This document shows, piece by piece, positions 1-7,166 of a DNA stretch of 11,118 nt. The stretch is taken from NCBI GenBank assembly GCA_023356515.1, contig JAKQYG010000092.1:1-11118 (forward strand), given 5' to 3'. The notes beneath the pieces are model-generated. The model saw only the letters and a list, made by a program, of their open reading frames with translations, had not been told where the DNA came from and ran no database searches. This DNA is from Trichodesmium sp. MAG_R04. Lineage in GTDB: Bacteria > Cyanobacteriota > Cyanobacteriia > Cyanobacteriales > Microcoleaceae. The position numbers and the translations under genes are program-made. The stretch's first letter is position 1. Every line of letters begins with the position of its first letter.

Positions 1-567
1 CCATGGGTTTGCTCCTAGAGAACGACTAGCTTCTAAAGTACAGGTTGACTGTTCTAAAAAGGCCACTCGCGTTAGTAGATAAACGTAGGGATATAAAGTT
101 AGGGTTAACAGGGCGATCGCCCCCCCAAGAGAACGAATTTCTGGGAACCAATAATCACTGACACTCGTCCAACCAAATATTTCTCGCAACCACATTTGTA
201 CAGGGCCATAAAATTCTAGCAATTCTGTATAGGTATAAGCTAGAATATAGGCCGGAGTTGCCAAGGGTAATAACATTGCCCATTCAAATATACGACTCCC
301 AGGAAAACGGCACATTGTGACTAACCATGCTGCTCCTACTCCGATGACTGAAACTCCACAACCTACTCCTACCATTAATATAAAGGAATTCAGGAGATAA
401 CGGGGTAAAACTGTAGAGGCCAAATGACTCCAGATTTCTCCTGTATCAGAGAAAATACTGCTGAGGACAAATATTACAGGGGCTGAAATGAGGGAGGCGA
501 TCGCTATCACGAATATTGTCCAAGCATTCCAGTTAAGACGGTTAATTTTCTTCATATTATCAAACAT
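1..567 (-). CDS. futB: Ferric iron ABC transporter permease FutB/FbpB, N-terminal part (runs off left edge)
   Basis: Inner-membrane permease that passes periplasm-bound Fe(III) into the cytoplasm using energy from the FutC ATPase. The frame is open from an ATG at 567 to base 1, giving 189 residues. Membrane segments are visible at about residues 15-38, 61-84, 96-114 and 147-170. The LLPLATPAYILAY stretch (99-111) is typical of FbpB-type permeases. The partial protein ends inside the first EAA coupling loop (EASRSLGANPW, 179-189), which contacts the ATPase. Family members are usually two fused permease halves of over 500 residues, so about a third is present. No clear Shine-Dalgarno is visible; ATG 555 (MKKINRL) is an alternative start. 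The gene is divergent from the futC-like gene at 844, which supports the iron assignment. A thiamine or other FbpB-like permease is the main alternative. Confidence 0.85.
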   Translation of the reverse strand, partial: MFDNMKKINRLNWNAWTIFVIAIASLISAPVIFVLSSIFSDTGEIWSHLASTVLPRYLLNSFILMVGVGCGVSVIGVGAAWLVTMCRFPGSRIFEWAMLLPLATPAYILAYTYTELLEFYGPVQMWLREIFGWTSVSDYWFPEIRSLGGAIALLTLTLYPYVYLLTRVAFLEQSTCTLEASRSLGANPW

Positions 568-843
568 TTTAATTGTTTATATTAGAAAAGTTTAAATAAA
601 CTTACTAATAATTTTTCTTGACAATTAGGTTATAATCATTTAAGAATAGAATAAATAATTTTCCAGACGACTTTGAGAACTATTAGGATTGCTATACAAC
701 TTAATTTAGGGTTGCTATATATGACTTTTGACTATAAAAATCTCAGGAAATAGCCTTCCCTTTTAAAGAAATGAAAAAATATTTTCAACGTCTGGATGCA
801 GCTATAAATACTGATAAATGAAATAACAGAGGTTAAGAAATAA
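568..843. promoter_or_regulatory. Divergent promoter region between futB and futC
   Basis: This 276-bp AT-rich spacer must hold the promoters of both divergent iron-transport genes. Visible elements are a TATAAT at 631-636 and the sequence ATAATCATT at 632-640, which matches the right half of the Fur consensus. The other half is poorly conserved (about 10 of 19 positions overall), so Fur control is only inferred from gene function. The sequence TTGCTATA occurs at about 689 and 712. No confident -35/-10 pair could be assigned on either strand. Confidence 0.3.
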
Positions 844-1980
844 ATGGCCCAATCGGTAATTCTCCATCTGGAGAGTGTCAGCAAGCAATTTTCTCTCACT
901 ACTACCCCTGCTATCCAAAATGTAAATTTAACACTATACCAGGGAGATATACTAGGTTTATTAGGGCCTTCAGGTTGTGGTAAAACAACTTTATTAAGAA
1001 TAATTGCTGGATTTGAGCAACCACAGTCAGGAATTATTACAATTAATGAGCAGGTAGTTGCTAGTAGACATGATTGGATAGTACCCGAAAAACGCAATGT
1101 TGGTATGGTCTTTCAAGATTATGCCTTATTTCCCCATTTGACTGTAGCCAAAAATGTTGCTTTCGGATTACATAATTTCGACAAAAAGTCAAGTACACCC
1201 ATTAATCATCAGGTAGCAGATGTTCTAGAGTTAGTAGGTTTATCTGGTCTAGAAAATCGTTATCCCCACCAATTGTCTGGAGGTCAGCAGCAACGAGTAG
1301 CTTTGGCACGTGCTTTAGCACCAAAGCCAGCTTTGGTATTATTGGATGAACCTTTAAGTAATTTGGATGTCCAGGTGAGGATTAGATTACGCCAGGAATT
1401 ACGGGATATTCTTAAAAATGCAGGTGCTTCCGGAATTATTGTCACCCATGACCAGGAGGAAGCGATGGCAATTTCTGACAGAGTGGCAGTTATACGAGCT
1501 GGATCTGTAGAACAATTTGGTACACCAAAAGATATTTATACTAAACCGGCTTCTAAATTTGTGGCCGAGTTTGTGACTCAGGCTAATTTTTTGCCGGCGC
1601 TTCGTCGTGACGAGGTTTGGGAAACGGAAGTCGGTGCTTTTGAGTTGACAAATAATAATATGTTTCGTGGGGAAATTGGTAGTTTGGATGAATTTGATCG
1701 TCTTGAGTTGATGATCCGTCAGGAAGATTTGATTTTGAAAGTTGATAATGAGGGGTGTGTAGTGATTCGCGATCGCCAGTTTTTGGGTCGTGAATTTCGT
1801 TACTGTTTACAAACTGAATCTGGAAAAGAATTAATTGCTCGTACTACTTCACAAGTAGCATTACCAATTGGAGTTCAAGTCAAAGTGTCTATTGCTGAAG
1901 ATAACTTGCGAGTTTTTCCTGCAATAGCTGAAGAAAAGTATGGAAAATCTTCTGAGCTAGTTGGAAGTAAGAATTTTTGA
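844..1980 (+). CDS. futC: Ferric iron ABC transporter ATP-binding protein FutC/FbpC
   Basis: Cytoplasmic ATPase that drives Fe(III) uptake with FutB. All ABC motifs are intact: Walker A GPSGCGKT (41-48), Q-loop Gln91 in MVFQDYALFPHLT, signature LSGGQQQR (144-151), Walker B ALVLLDE (163-169), D-loop SNLD (172-175) and switch His202. VTHDQEEAM followed by the GTPKDIYTKPASKFVAEF region is typical of the FbpC/PotA/MalK group. Residues from about 245 form a TOBE-like regulatory domain. The length of 378 aa is normal to slightly long. ATG 844 is preceded by AGAGGTT at 828-834, a reasonable ribosome site. The substrate is inferred from similarity and from the divergent FutB-like permease; sulfate, spermidine or thiamine transport is less likely. 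Confidence 0.88.
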   Translation: MAQSVILHLESVSKQFSLTTTPAIQNVNLTLYQGDILGLLGPSGCGKTTLLRIIAGFEQPQSGIITINEQVVASRHDWIVPEKRNVGMVFQDYALFPHLTVAKNVAFGLHNFDKKSSTPINHQVADVLELVGLSGLENRYPHQLSGGQQQRVALARALAPKPALVLLDEPLSNLDVQVRIRLRQELRDILKNAGASGIIVTHDQEEAMAISDRVAVIRAGSVEQFGTPKDIYTKPASKFVAEFVTQANFLPALRRDEVWETEVGAFELTNNNMFRGEIGSLDEFDRLELMIRQEDLILKVDNEGCVVIRDRQFLGREFRYCLQTESGKELIARTTSQVALPIGVQVKVSIAEDNLRVFPAIAEEKYGKSSELVGSKNF

Positions 1981-1999
1981 TACTTGTTTGATACTTGTT
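1978..1999. repeat. Perfect 11-bp tandem duplication at the futC stop codon
   Basis: TGATACTTGTT occurs twice head to tail. The first copy begins with the TGA stop of futC, so the duplication does not alter the protein. It is probably a slippage product. Confidence 0.8.
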
Positions 2000-2007
2000 G
2001 GATAATA

Positions 2008-2026
2008 GAGATTTTATCTCCTCTTT
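2008..2026 (+). terminator. Weak candidate terminator hairpin after futC
   Basis: GAGAT-TTT-ATCTC makes a 5-bp stem with a 3-nt loop at 2008-2020, followed by CCTCTTTA. The stem is short, AT-rich and lacks a long T run, so it is at best a weak rho-independent terminator. Its position 27 nt past the futC stop is suitable. Confidence 0.25.
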
Positions 2027-2060
2027 ACGAGTAAAAACACTTACTGGAGACTGCTTAAAT

Positions 2061-2180
2061 TTGACATCCTCCCCGACCTAAAGGCACGGGTTCTCCTACC
2101 GAGCCCTAGCTCCTCGGCGGGTTGACGTCTCACAGGCTGCTGCTACTTTGGCAGTAGTCTTATGCTTACCGGCCTGTCCG
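2061..2180 (-). ncRNA. Candidate TnpB guide RNA (omega/reRNA) scaffold, copy 1
   Basis: In IS200/IS605 elements the RNA guiding TnpB is made from the tnpB 3' end plus the right end, and that segment is what survives here. Stems visible: ACAGGC 2132-2137 with GCCTGT 2172-2177, enclosing CTACT 2143-2147 with AGTAG 2153-2157; and CCGAG 2099-2103 with CTCGG 2113-2117. The outer stem has a compensatory pair change relative to copy 2. Transcription is not shown by the sequence; the guide would be the flanking DNA just below 2061. Confidence 0.35.
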
Positions 2181-2321
2181 TTTTTTGTCTCGGTATGCCC
2201 ATCCGCGACTAATATATTTCCTGTGAACTAAGAACCAACAAGGACTAGACCAGTGAAAAAAAATCAACTAAAAAGTCCCCCGCTTATGGGCGAGGCTTTA
2301 AACCCAATTTTTCGGTAAATT
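2061..2321 (-). mobile_element. TnpB-deleted IS200/IS605-type element, copy 1
   Basis: One of two ~260-bp related elements in the same orientation. Bounds come from alignment with the copy at 2680-2935: both begin TTGACATCCTCCCC (right end in element orientation) and finish TTTTTCGGTAAATT (left end). The hairpin-forming CCCCCGC/GGCGAGG sequence at the left end is typical of IS605-type ends. On the minus strand, 2215 down to 2096 reads as a TnpB C-terminus (…GHTETKNG…KTTAKVAAA…RRGARAR, then TAG), so the element is a deletion derivative that keeps only the tnpB tail. No transposase remains, so any movement would need proteins supplied in trans. The left end follows a TTAC sequence like the IS608 target motif. 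It carries a 4-bp ATAT insertion relative to copy 2. Confidence 0.75.
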
Positions 2322-2503
2322 ATTGTCACAATAAACCTCAAAATCTTAATATCTTATATTAATATTTCCAGAAAATAATTACGAAATAATACAAGGTTAA
2401 AATAAATATTACAACTATAGTCAAGTGAGGTAAGAAGAAGCTAGACTTTTAGATAAGATGCAGAGGAGAGAAGTTTTAACAACAAATTAAAGAGGTAGGA
2501 TTT

Positions 2504-2659
2504 ATGAGTATTTTCAAATCTATAGAAGAAGCCATTATTTATATATCAGGAGCTGTTCGCCGAATTTTTGGTCCTAGTGATGATATGTATCCAATGGTTG
2601 GGGTAAGTCCTTTTGAAGGAGATATTTATCAGGAATCTAATTGGTCAGATGTAGACTAG
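2504..2659 (+). CDS. Small protein of 51 aa, function unknown
   Basis: ATG 2504 to TAG 2657-2659. The ribosome site is strong (AGAGGTAGGA at 2491-2500, directly before TTT-ATG), which is the main reason to believe this short gene. The protein starts MSIFKSIEEAIIYISGAVRRIFG, an amphipathic helix-like segment, and ends in an acidic, Tyr/Pro-containing tail (DDMYPMVGVSPFEGDIYQE…). No signal peptide or membrane span is evident. It resembles small cyanobacterial proteins of unknown role, but I cannot name a family. It lies between the two IS605-derived elements, which face it in the same orientation, and it appears intact. A possible -10 TAAGAT lies near 2454. Confidence 0.65.
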   Translation: MSIFKSIEEAIIYISGAVRRIFGPSDDMYPMVGVSPFEGDIYQESNWSDVD

Positions 2660-2679
2660 ATTTAATGCAATAGAGTTAG

Positions 2680-2800
2680 TTGACATCCTCCCCAGCCTAA
2701 AGGCACCGGGTAACAACCGAGCCGTAGCCCCTCGGCGGGTTGACGTTTCACGGGCTGCCGCTACTTTGGCAGTAGTCTTACACTTGCCGACCCGTCCGTT
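2680..2800 (-). ncRNA. Candidate TnpB guide RNA (omega/reRNA) scaffold, copy 2
   Basis: The fold matches copy 1: outer stem 2750-2755 with 2790-2795, inner stem CTACT 2761-2765 with AGTAG 2771-2775, and CCGAG 2717-2721 with CTCGG 2731-2735. In the outer stem the third pair is G-C where copy 1 has A-T. The last pair is a G:U wobble only if the minus strand is the RNA (C:A on the plus strand), which favours a minus-strand transcript. Expression is unproven. Confidence 0.35.
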
Positions 2801-2935
2801 CTTTGTCTCGATATACCCACCCGCGACTAATTTCCTGTGAACTAAAAACCAACAAGGACTAGACCAGTGAAAAAAAATCAACTAAAAAGTCCCCCGCTTA
2901 TGGGCGAGGCTTTAAACCCAATTTTTCGGTAAATT
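2680..2935 (-). mobile_element. TnpB-deleted IS200/IS605-type element, copy 2
   Basis: This is the second copy of the element at 2061-2321. The last 89 bp (2847-2935) are identical to 2233-2321, whereas the right-end/tnpB-tail half has many differences. The minus-strand TnpB tail reads LVAGGYIETKNGRVGKCKTTAKV…; here the stop at the normal TnpB end is lost, so the frame runs out of the element to 2645. That frame is not a genuine 78-aa gene. Flanking DNA differs from that of copy 1 on both sides, as expected for separate insertions rather than one long duplication. Confidence 0.75.
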
Positions 2936-3125
2936 CATGTGAAATAGGTTGAAGAAAAAGTTATAGTGATTCCGAATAAGAATGGGATACTTTTTCAGCT
3001 AAAACCCTTTCACAGCAAGAAAATTTTGTCTCAATCTAAATCAGAATGACTATATGCTAAATACTCCTTATTAAGTGTTTGGAATGTATGACAGCTTACT
3101 AATCCATCTCTATTACCTATTCCAG

Positions 3126-3812
3126 TCAAAAAAATTGATTGAGGAAAAAGCAAAGAGCAGCACTACCCAATGGTACAGTCAAATTATCTAGACCAACTTT
3201 TGATAGGGTCTCTAAAGCAGTAGCAGTTAACGCTACTGGAAGAGCAACGACCCAGGTTTGCCAGATATTGCCTTGCACTACTAATAAAATTAAACTACAA
3301 ACAGTATAGCTAACCAAATACATCGTTAGGGAGCCTTCGCAACTTTTATTCATACCCCAGATTTGATAGGGATGTTTGCCAAACTTTTGACCAATAATAG
3401 CTGCTAACCCATCACCCCAAGCCATAGTTAATATTCCAACTGCAGCATATTGAGGTTGTTGAATAGACCAAAACCAACCGATGAGAATACCAACACTAAC
3501 TGCGTAGAAAAATGTTCCTAAGCTTTTGCGCCCTACACTATTAATACTGGGAAGGATAGGAAGTCGGTAGGAAATAAGGGCGATCGCTGCTGATATCATT
3601 CCTGCGGTAATACCTATCCAGGCGGGAATTTCTAGCCACCAAGCGAATAGAATTACATTCCCTGTGCCAATATGAACGACCTTTCGTGACATTTCTGGGT
3701 CAACTTTGGTAAAACGGTTCAGTACTTCAGCAAAGATTAAAATAATTCCTAACCATCCACCGACTAGGAAAATTTGGAGCCAAATATTGGGAAATGTGCT
3801 GATGATAGACAC
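3126..3812 (-). CDS. Phytol/dolichol kinase-type CTP-dependent membrane kinase
   Basis: Polytopic membrane enzyme of the phytol kinase (VTE5-like)/phosphatidate cytidylyltransferase-related family. In cyanobacteria such enzymes phosphorylate phytol released from chlorophyll, feeding tocopherol and other prenyl-lipid synthesis. Motifs: RKVVHIGTG (43-51), AWGDGLAAIIG (131-141), KSCEGSL (156-162) and GLDNLTVPLG (207-216). These match the family's conserved polar patches between about six to seven hydrophobic segments. The length of 228 aa is normal. The start is GTG 3810-3812 with no obvious Shine-Dalgarno. The frame stays open a short way upstream without an ATG, and the first internal Met (41) would remove a membrane helix, so GTG is preferred. 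A HIP1 site lies inside at 3580. The exact alcohol substrate cannot be decided from sequence. Confidence 0.82.
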   Translation of the reverse strand: MSIISTFPNIWLQIFLVGGWLGIILIFAEVLNRFTKVDPEMSRKVVHIGTGNVILFAWWLEIPAWIGITAGMISAAIALISYRLPILPSINSVGRKSLGTFFYAVSVGILIGWFWSIQQPQYAAVGILTMAWGDGLAAIIGQKFGKHPYQIWGMNKSCEGSLTMYLVSYTVCSLILLVVQGNIWQTWVVALPVALTATALETLSKVGLDNLTVPLGSAALCFFLNQFF

Positions 3813-3840
3813 TATAAAAAAGCTAAAAAGAACGGATTGA

Positions 3841-4133
3841 CTAAAAGACGAAGATTATTAACAGTTTCAAGAATTTCTTGTAGGGATTAAAAGATTTAAT
3901 CACGCTATGCAATATTTGTTGAGCGCAAGCTGAGCGCATTCCTGTGAAGTGAATCTTCCTTTTAGTTCTTTGTCCAGTTCTCCTCTTGTTAGGAATCTTC
4001 TGGGTTTAAACAGCATTTGACGGCAATAGTAAATTACATAGTTGTCGAGGACATTGGCTTCTAAGCAAATATACTCAAGAAATGCCATGACCTCTGGGGA
4101 ATCTTTGACTAAGTGCTGTTGATATCCATACAT
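3841..4133 (-). pseudogene. tnpB (IS605 OrfB) 5' fragment, frameshifted and truncated
   Basis: From ATG 4133, behind a very good ribosome site (GGAGGTG at 4141-4147), the frame reads MYGYQQHLV…, then EYICLEAN…NYVIYYCRQMLFK, the characteristic N-terminus of cyanobacterial TnpB proteins. The frame stops at 3900 after 77 codons. The expected continuation (CAQQILHSVIKSFNPYKKFLKLL) is in another frame down to TAG 3841-3843. The break is explained by an 11-bp duplication: TGAGCGC occurs at 3920-3926 and again at 3931-3937, separated by AAGC. Removing one 11-bp unit restores …TSQECAQQILHSV…. The rest of tnpB, including the RuvC catalytic residues, is missing; the fragment ends 28 nt from the phytol kinase start. 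The 77-aa product is probably not functional. Confidence 0.75.
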
Positions 4134-4244
4134 CTTGCATCACCTCCAATAGATAGTATAGCATGATTATACGAGTACAAATTATTATGAAAAATTAACC
4201 TGACGAGTACCGGAGAAATCCACATTTAGTCACCTTACATTAAA

Positions 4245-4499
4245 TTACCACTTATTTGGTATCCGAATATAAACAACTCCACTGCTTGATTGTTGAATTT
4301 TTGTCGTCACAACTTCCCTCCAAATATTACTGTAAGGCATTTCATTGTGGTTTCTAATAGGAAGCGTTAATGGTAGCGACTTTCATCCTTCCATTTTTTT
4401 CGTCCCACTTGCATAATACGCCGTTATCAAGTTTTTCAATTTATAGAAACAGGCTTGTACAGTAGGGTTCAAGGTTTCTTTATTCATCCTTACCTTCAT
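4245..4499 (-). pseudogene. Possible broken small gene after the sigma factor
   Basis: From ATG 4497-4499, or more likely ATG 4485-4487 behind AAGGTAAGG, a frame reads MNKETLNPTVQACFYKLKN… for 34 residues to a TGA at 4383-4385. It then continues for 45 more codons (…LPIRNHNEMPYSNIWREV…VVYIRIPNKW) to TAA 4245-4247. The composition after the stop looks protein-like, suggesting a small gene with one nonsense mutation. It begins 46 nt after the sigma gene on the same strand, so it could be co-transcribed. I recognise no family. It could equally be a 34-aa peptide or chance. Confidence 0.25.
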
Positions 4500-4545
4500 A
4501 AATATTAGTTATGTGATTGTTGAAGCACGAAAAATACATCATTCT

Positions 4546-6030
4546 CTAATAAATATATTCTTTGAGAATAGAGTTACGCTTCGGATTTTCTAACTTTTTC
4601 AATCCTTTAGCCTCTATTTGCCTAATTCTTTCCCGCGTTAAATTAAAGACATCACCAATTTCTTTAAGGGTTTTTTCTTGACCATCATCCAAACCAAATC
4701 GCATTTGTAACACATCTTTTTCACGTTCAGTTAAAGTTTTCAGAACAGTTGCTAGATCTTCTTGCAAGCAATTTTTAAACACATATTTTGTTGGTGTTTC
4801 CCCATCAAATTTGATTACTTTTTGATGGATAATATTTTTTCCCTTATCTATAGAATGGTCTAAAGATAAAGTTTCTTGAGCACATTCTATAATAAATCCC
4901 AATTTCTCTGTTGTCATCTCCATGCGTGTAGCAACTTCTTCTGCCGTTATGGGAGAACATTCCATTGAAATTTGCTTAACTATTTTCTTGATTTGGGAAA
5001 TAGTTTCGTAGAGATAAACTGGCAACCGGATCATCCGAGAATAGTCACAAATAGCTCTGGTAATAGCTTGTCGAATCCACCAAATACCGTAAGTAGAAAA
5101 TTTATAACCTTTTGTATGGTCAAATTTTTCTGTTGCACGAATTAATCCTATACTTCCCTCCTGAATTAAGTCTTGGAAGTCTAAACCACGGTTTTGATAT
5201 CGTTTAGCAACTGATATCACCAGTCTAAGGTTAGCTGTTACCATTTTATTTTTAGCACGTTTACCTCGCTGGAGGCGATCACGCAGTTCCCATTGACTCA
5301 TTTTTGCTTCTATTGCCCATTCTGTTTCATTAGGAGATCGCTTGAGTTTTTCCTCCAATTTTTCATGAATTTCCTCTAAACCTAACAACTCATTAATTTG
5401 ATATGCCAAATTAATTTCTTCTTCGGGATGCAACCGAGGGAAATTATTAATTTGCTTATAATAAAGTTTAATTGAGTCTTCTGTAAATGTTGCAGTCGGT
5501 GGTTCTCTATCTGGATCATAGCCAGTTTCAGGATTATCTTTATAGGTCAATTCTTCTGTAGAGTTACAATGATTTAGAGATACATTTTCTAGCCAGTAAA
5601 TATCATACAAATTAGGATTTTTACAGTCAATCAACCACCATTTAATTGAAATTTTAAGACTTGTATTTTCTCTACTATTAGAAGCAACTATTATTAACTT
5701 ATTATATTGTTTTGTACCAATTAGTAAAAAATCATTTTTGTTTTTGGAAATAGTCTTAAAGATAGTGATTATTTTTTCCTGAGCTTTACGATGTGTTTGA
5801 AACTTTTCTTGTCCTAACTCCAAAAGAAATACTTGTAATTCCTCTTTTTTCGGGTTATAAATTTTGTAAGCGTTATTAATCGCTTCACTACAATAATTTG
5901 GTAGTTCTAGTTGTTCAATATCCAAATGTTCAATTTGGAAGTCATAGCCAAGTTTTTCAAACAAAATCACTATTTTTTTCGGGCTACTAATTTTTTTTAG
6001 ATCATCTAGTTCTAATGAATGCCCTATCAT
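4546..6030 (-). CDS. Sigma-70 factor (group 2-like) with an R-M-type N-terminal domain
   Basis: RNA polymerase specificity subunit of 494 aa. Residues 184-490 form a full sigma core: region 1.2 (about 184-215), region 2 with NLRLVISVAKRYQNRGLDF (267-285) and FSTYGIWWIRQAITRAI (311-327) for -10 binding and melting, region 3 (about 341-415), and region 4 with LTEREKDVLQMRFGL (433-447) and LTRERIRQIEAKGLKKL (464-480) for -35 binding. Compared with typical cyanobacterial sigmas it has YGIWW for YATWW and CDYSRM for ADQSRT. Residues 1-155 are not sigma-like: LFEKLGYD, ELQVFLLEL, DFLLIGTKQYNKLIIV and WLIDCKNPN recall the N-terminal domain of cyanobacterial Eco57I-type restriction-modification proteins. 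Usual group 2 sigmas are some 150 residues shorter. ATG 6028-6030 is chosen because GGAGA lies 9 nt upstream; an in-frame TTG at 6048 has no ribosome site. The promoter targets are unknown. Confidence 0.88.
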   Translation of the reverse strand: MIGHSLELDDLKKISSPKKIVILFEKLGYDFQIEHLDIEQLELPNYCSEAINNAYKIYNPKKEELQVFLLELGQEKFQTHRKAQEKIITIFKTISKNKNDFLLIGTKQYNKLIIVASNSRENTSLKISIKWWLIDCKNPNLYDIYWLENVSLNHCNSTEELTYKDNPETGYDPDREPPTATFTEDSIKLYYKQINNFPRLHPEEEINLAYQINELLGLEEIHEKLEEKLKRSPNETEWAIEAKMSQWELRDRLQRGKRAKNKMVTANLRLVISVAKRYQNRGLDFQDLIQEGSIGLIRATEKFDHTKGYKFSTYGIWWIRQAITRAICDYSRMIRLPVYLYETISQIKKIVKQISMECSPITAEEVATRMEMTTEKLGFIIECAQETLSLDHSIDKGKNIIHQKVIKFDGETPTKYVFKNCLQEDLATVLKTLTEREKDVLQMRFGLDDGQEKTLKEIGDVFNLTRERIRQIEAKGLKKLENPKRNSILKEYIY

Positions 6031-7166
6031 TATTATTTGTCTCCACAATTAATTTATCTTAATATATTCAATCCTCATTTATGACAATTCAAAGCATTAT
6101 TTTTTCTATTTTTTCAAGATGAAAGTATTTGCGCAGCAAGGCTAATATTATCTACCGCTGGCATGATCGCTTATTTTTCCCTAGGGACTCAAAGCATTAA
6201 GTCAAGTAAAGCTTTCCCTTTCTTCAAGATAAGTAGTGATAGCGCTTAAGAAATTTTAGCTATTACTACGAAATAAACTATCCCAGAAAATGGAATCAGC
6301 ACCATGCCCATCTTTATCTTTAATATTGTTAGTGGCCATAATGCTTACTAAGTATTTTAGGATAATTTTTAAATTAAATTGAAAGTCCCTTAGAGGCCCC
6401 TCGCGGGGTACCAACTAATTTATGCCACATTACATTTGGCAGCCTAAATTTATACTTGATTATAATTATATATTACATTATTCTATACCATATTTATCTT
6501 ATTACGTCAATAAATTTTGTTAAAATTTTGAGATTATTATGTTTGTCGATGATTAATTAAATTCTAGATAACTAAGACTTACCTATAAGACTTACGCCAT
6601 ACCACTATATATAGTTTTTTAATATAGCTATGAACTTAATACCATATTTAAAATAATATGTCAAAGATTTATTATTTAAGACATAATTTTGCGGTCACTC
6701 TCCCCCTTATTCCCTATTACCCTATGTAAGAAAAGGGTTTTAAAAGTTCATTACAAGGGATAGCTAGTTTATGAATTTTGACTTCCACGTAGCGTTATAC
6801 CACTTTGAAAAAAAAGTGTATGTTGATTAGAGATACTTAAAAAGAGCTGCTGCAATTCACTTGAGATAGCTATCTATATCATTTTTCCTGTTTTTTCAAT
6901 GTTTACTCCTTCTTTATTCTTCCCCCTTAGGGAGAGTTACACAACTTAATAAGCCAAATTAGACCATAACATAATATTTCTCAATTAAGGATGTTATTTC
7001 GAATAACTCCTACTGCAATGCCCCACTTAATTTGCTAATTTTAATAATATAACTGTAATTAGCAGAGAAAAGATTGTAGTAACAAATATTCTTAAATAAT
7101 CATTATCTAATTTCTGATTTTGGCAATAAAATTAACAGTTTTATAAGGATAAACTAGGAGAAAAAT
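6031..7166. other. 1.1-kb AT-rich spacer without a recognisable gene
   Basis: No open frame longer than a few dozen codons looks real on either strand. The region must contain the promoter of the sigma gene at its left end and that of the DUF4126 gene at its right. Local structures: a GC-rich stem CCCC-TCGC-GGGG at 6397-6408, isolated in AT-rich DNA; a direct repeat AAGACTTAC at 6574 and 6588; the palindrome ACTATATATAGT followed by a T run at 6604-6620; and the palindrome AGATAGCTATCT at 6864-6875. None is identifiable as a known RNA. Confidence 0.6.

Noticed and set aside
618..636. TTGACA followed by TATAAT as a promoter
   Set aside because: The two hexamers are only 7 bp apart, far below the 16-18 bp needed for one sigma-70 promoter.
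732..1097. Minus-strand open frame of 121 codons
   Set aside because: It overlaps the start of the well-supported futC gene in antisense and has no recognisable domain.
2645..2881. Minus-strand 78-codon frame
   Set aside because: It is the surviving TnpB C-terminal reading of element copy 2 extended into flanking DNA after loss of the stop; its first residues come from non-coding element sequence.
6031..6048. TTG at 6048 as start of the sigma factor
   Set aside because: It adds six residues, has no ribosome site, and would overlap the GGAGA that properly serves ATG 6030.
6397..6408. GC-rich hairpin as a structured RNA or riboswitch
   Set aside because: It is an isolated 4-5 bp stem with no further conserved fold that I can recognise, and no gene lies close downstream.
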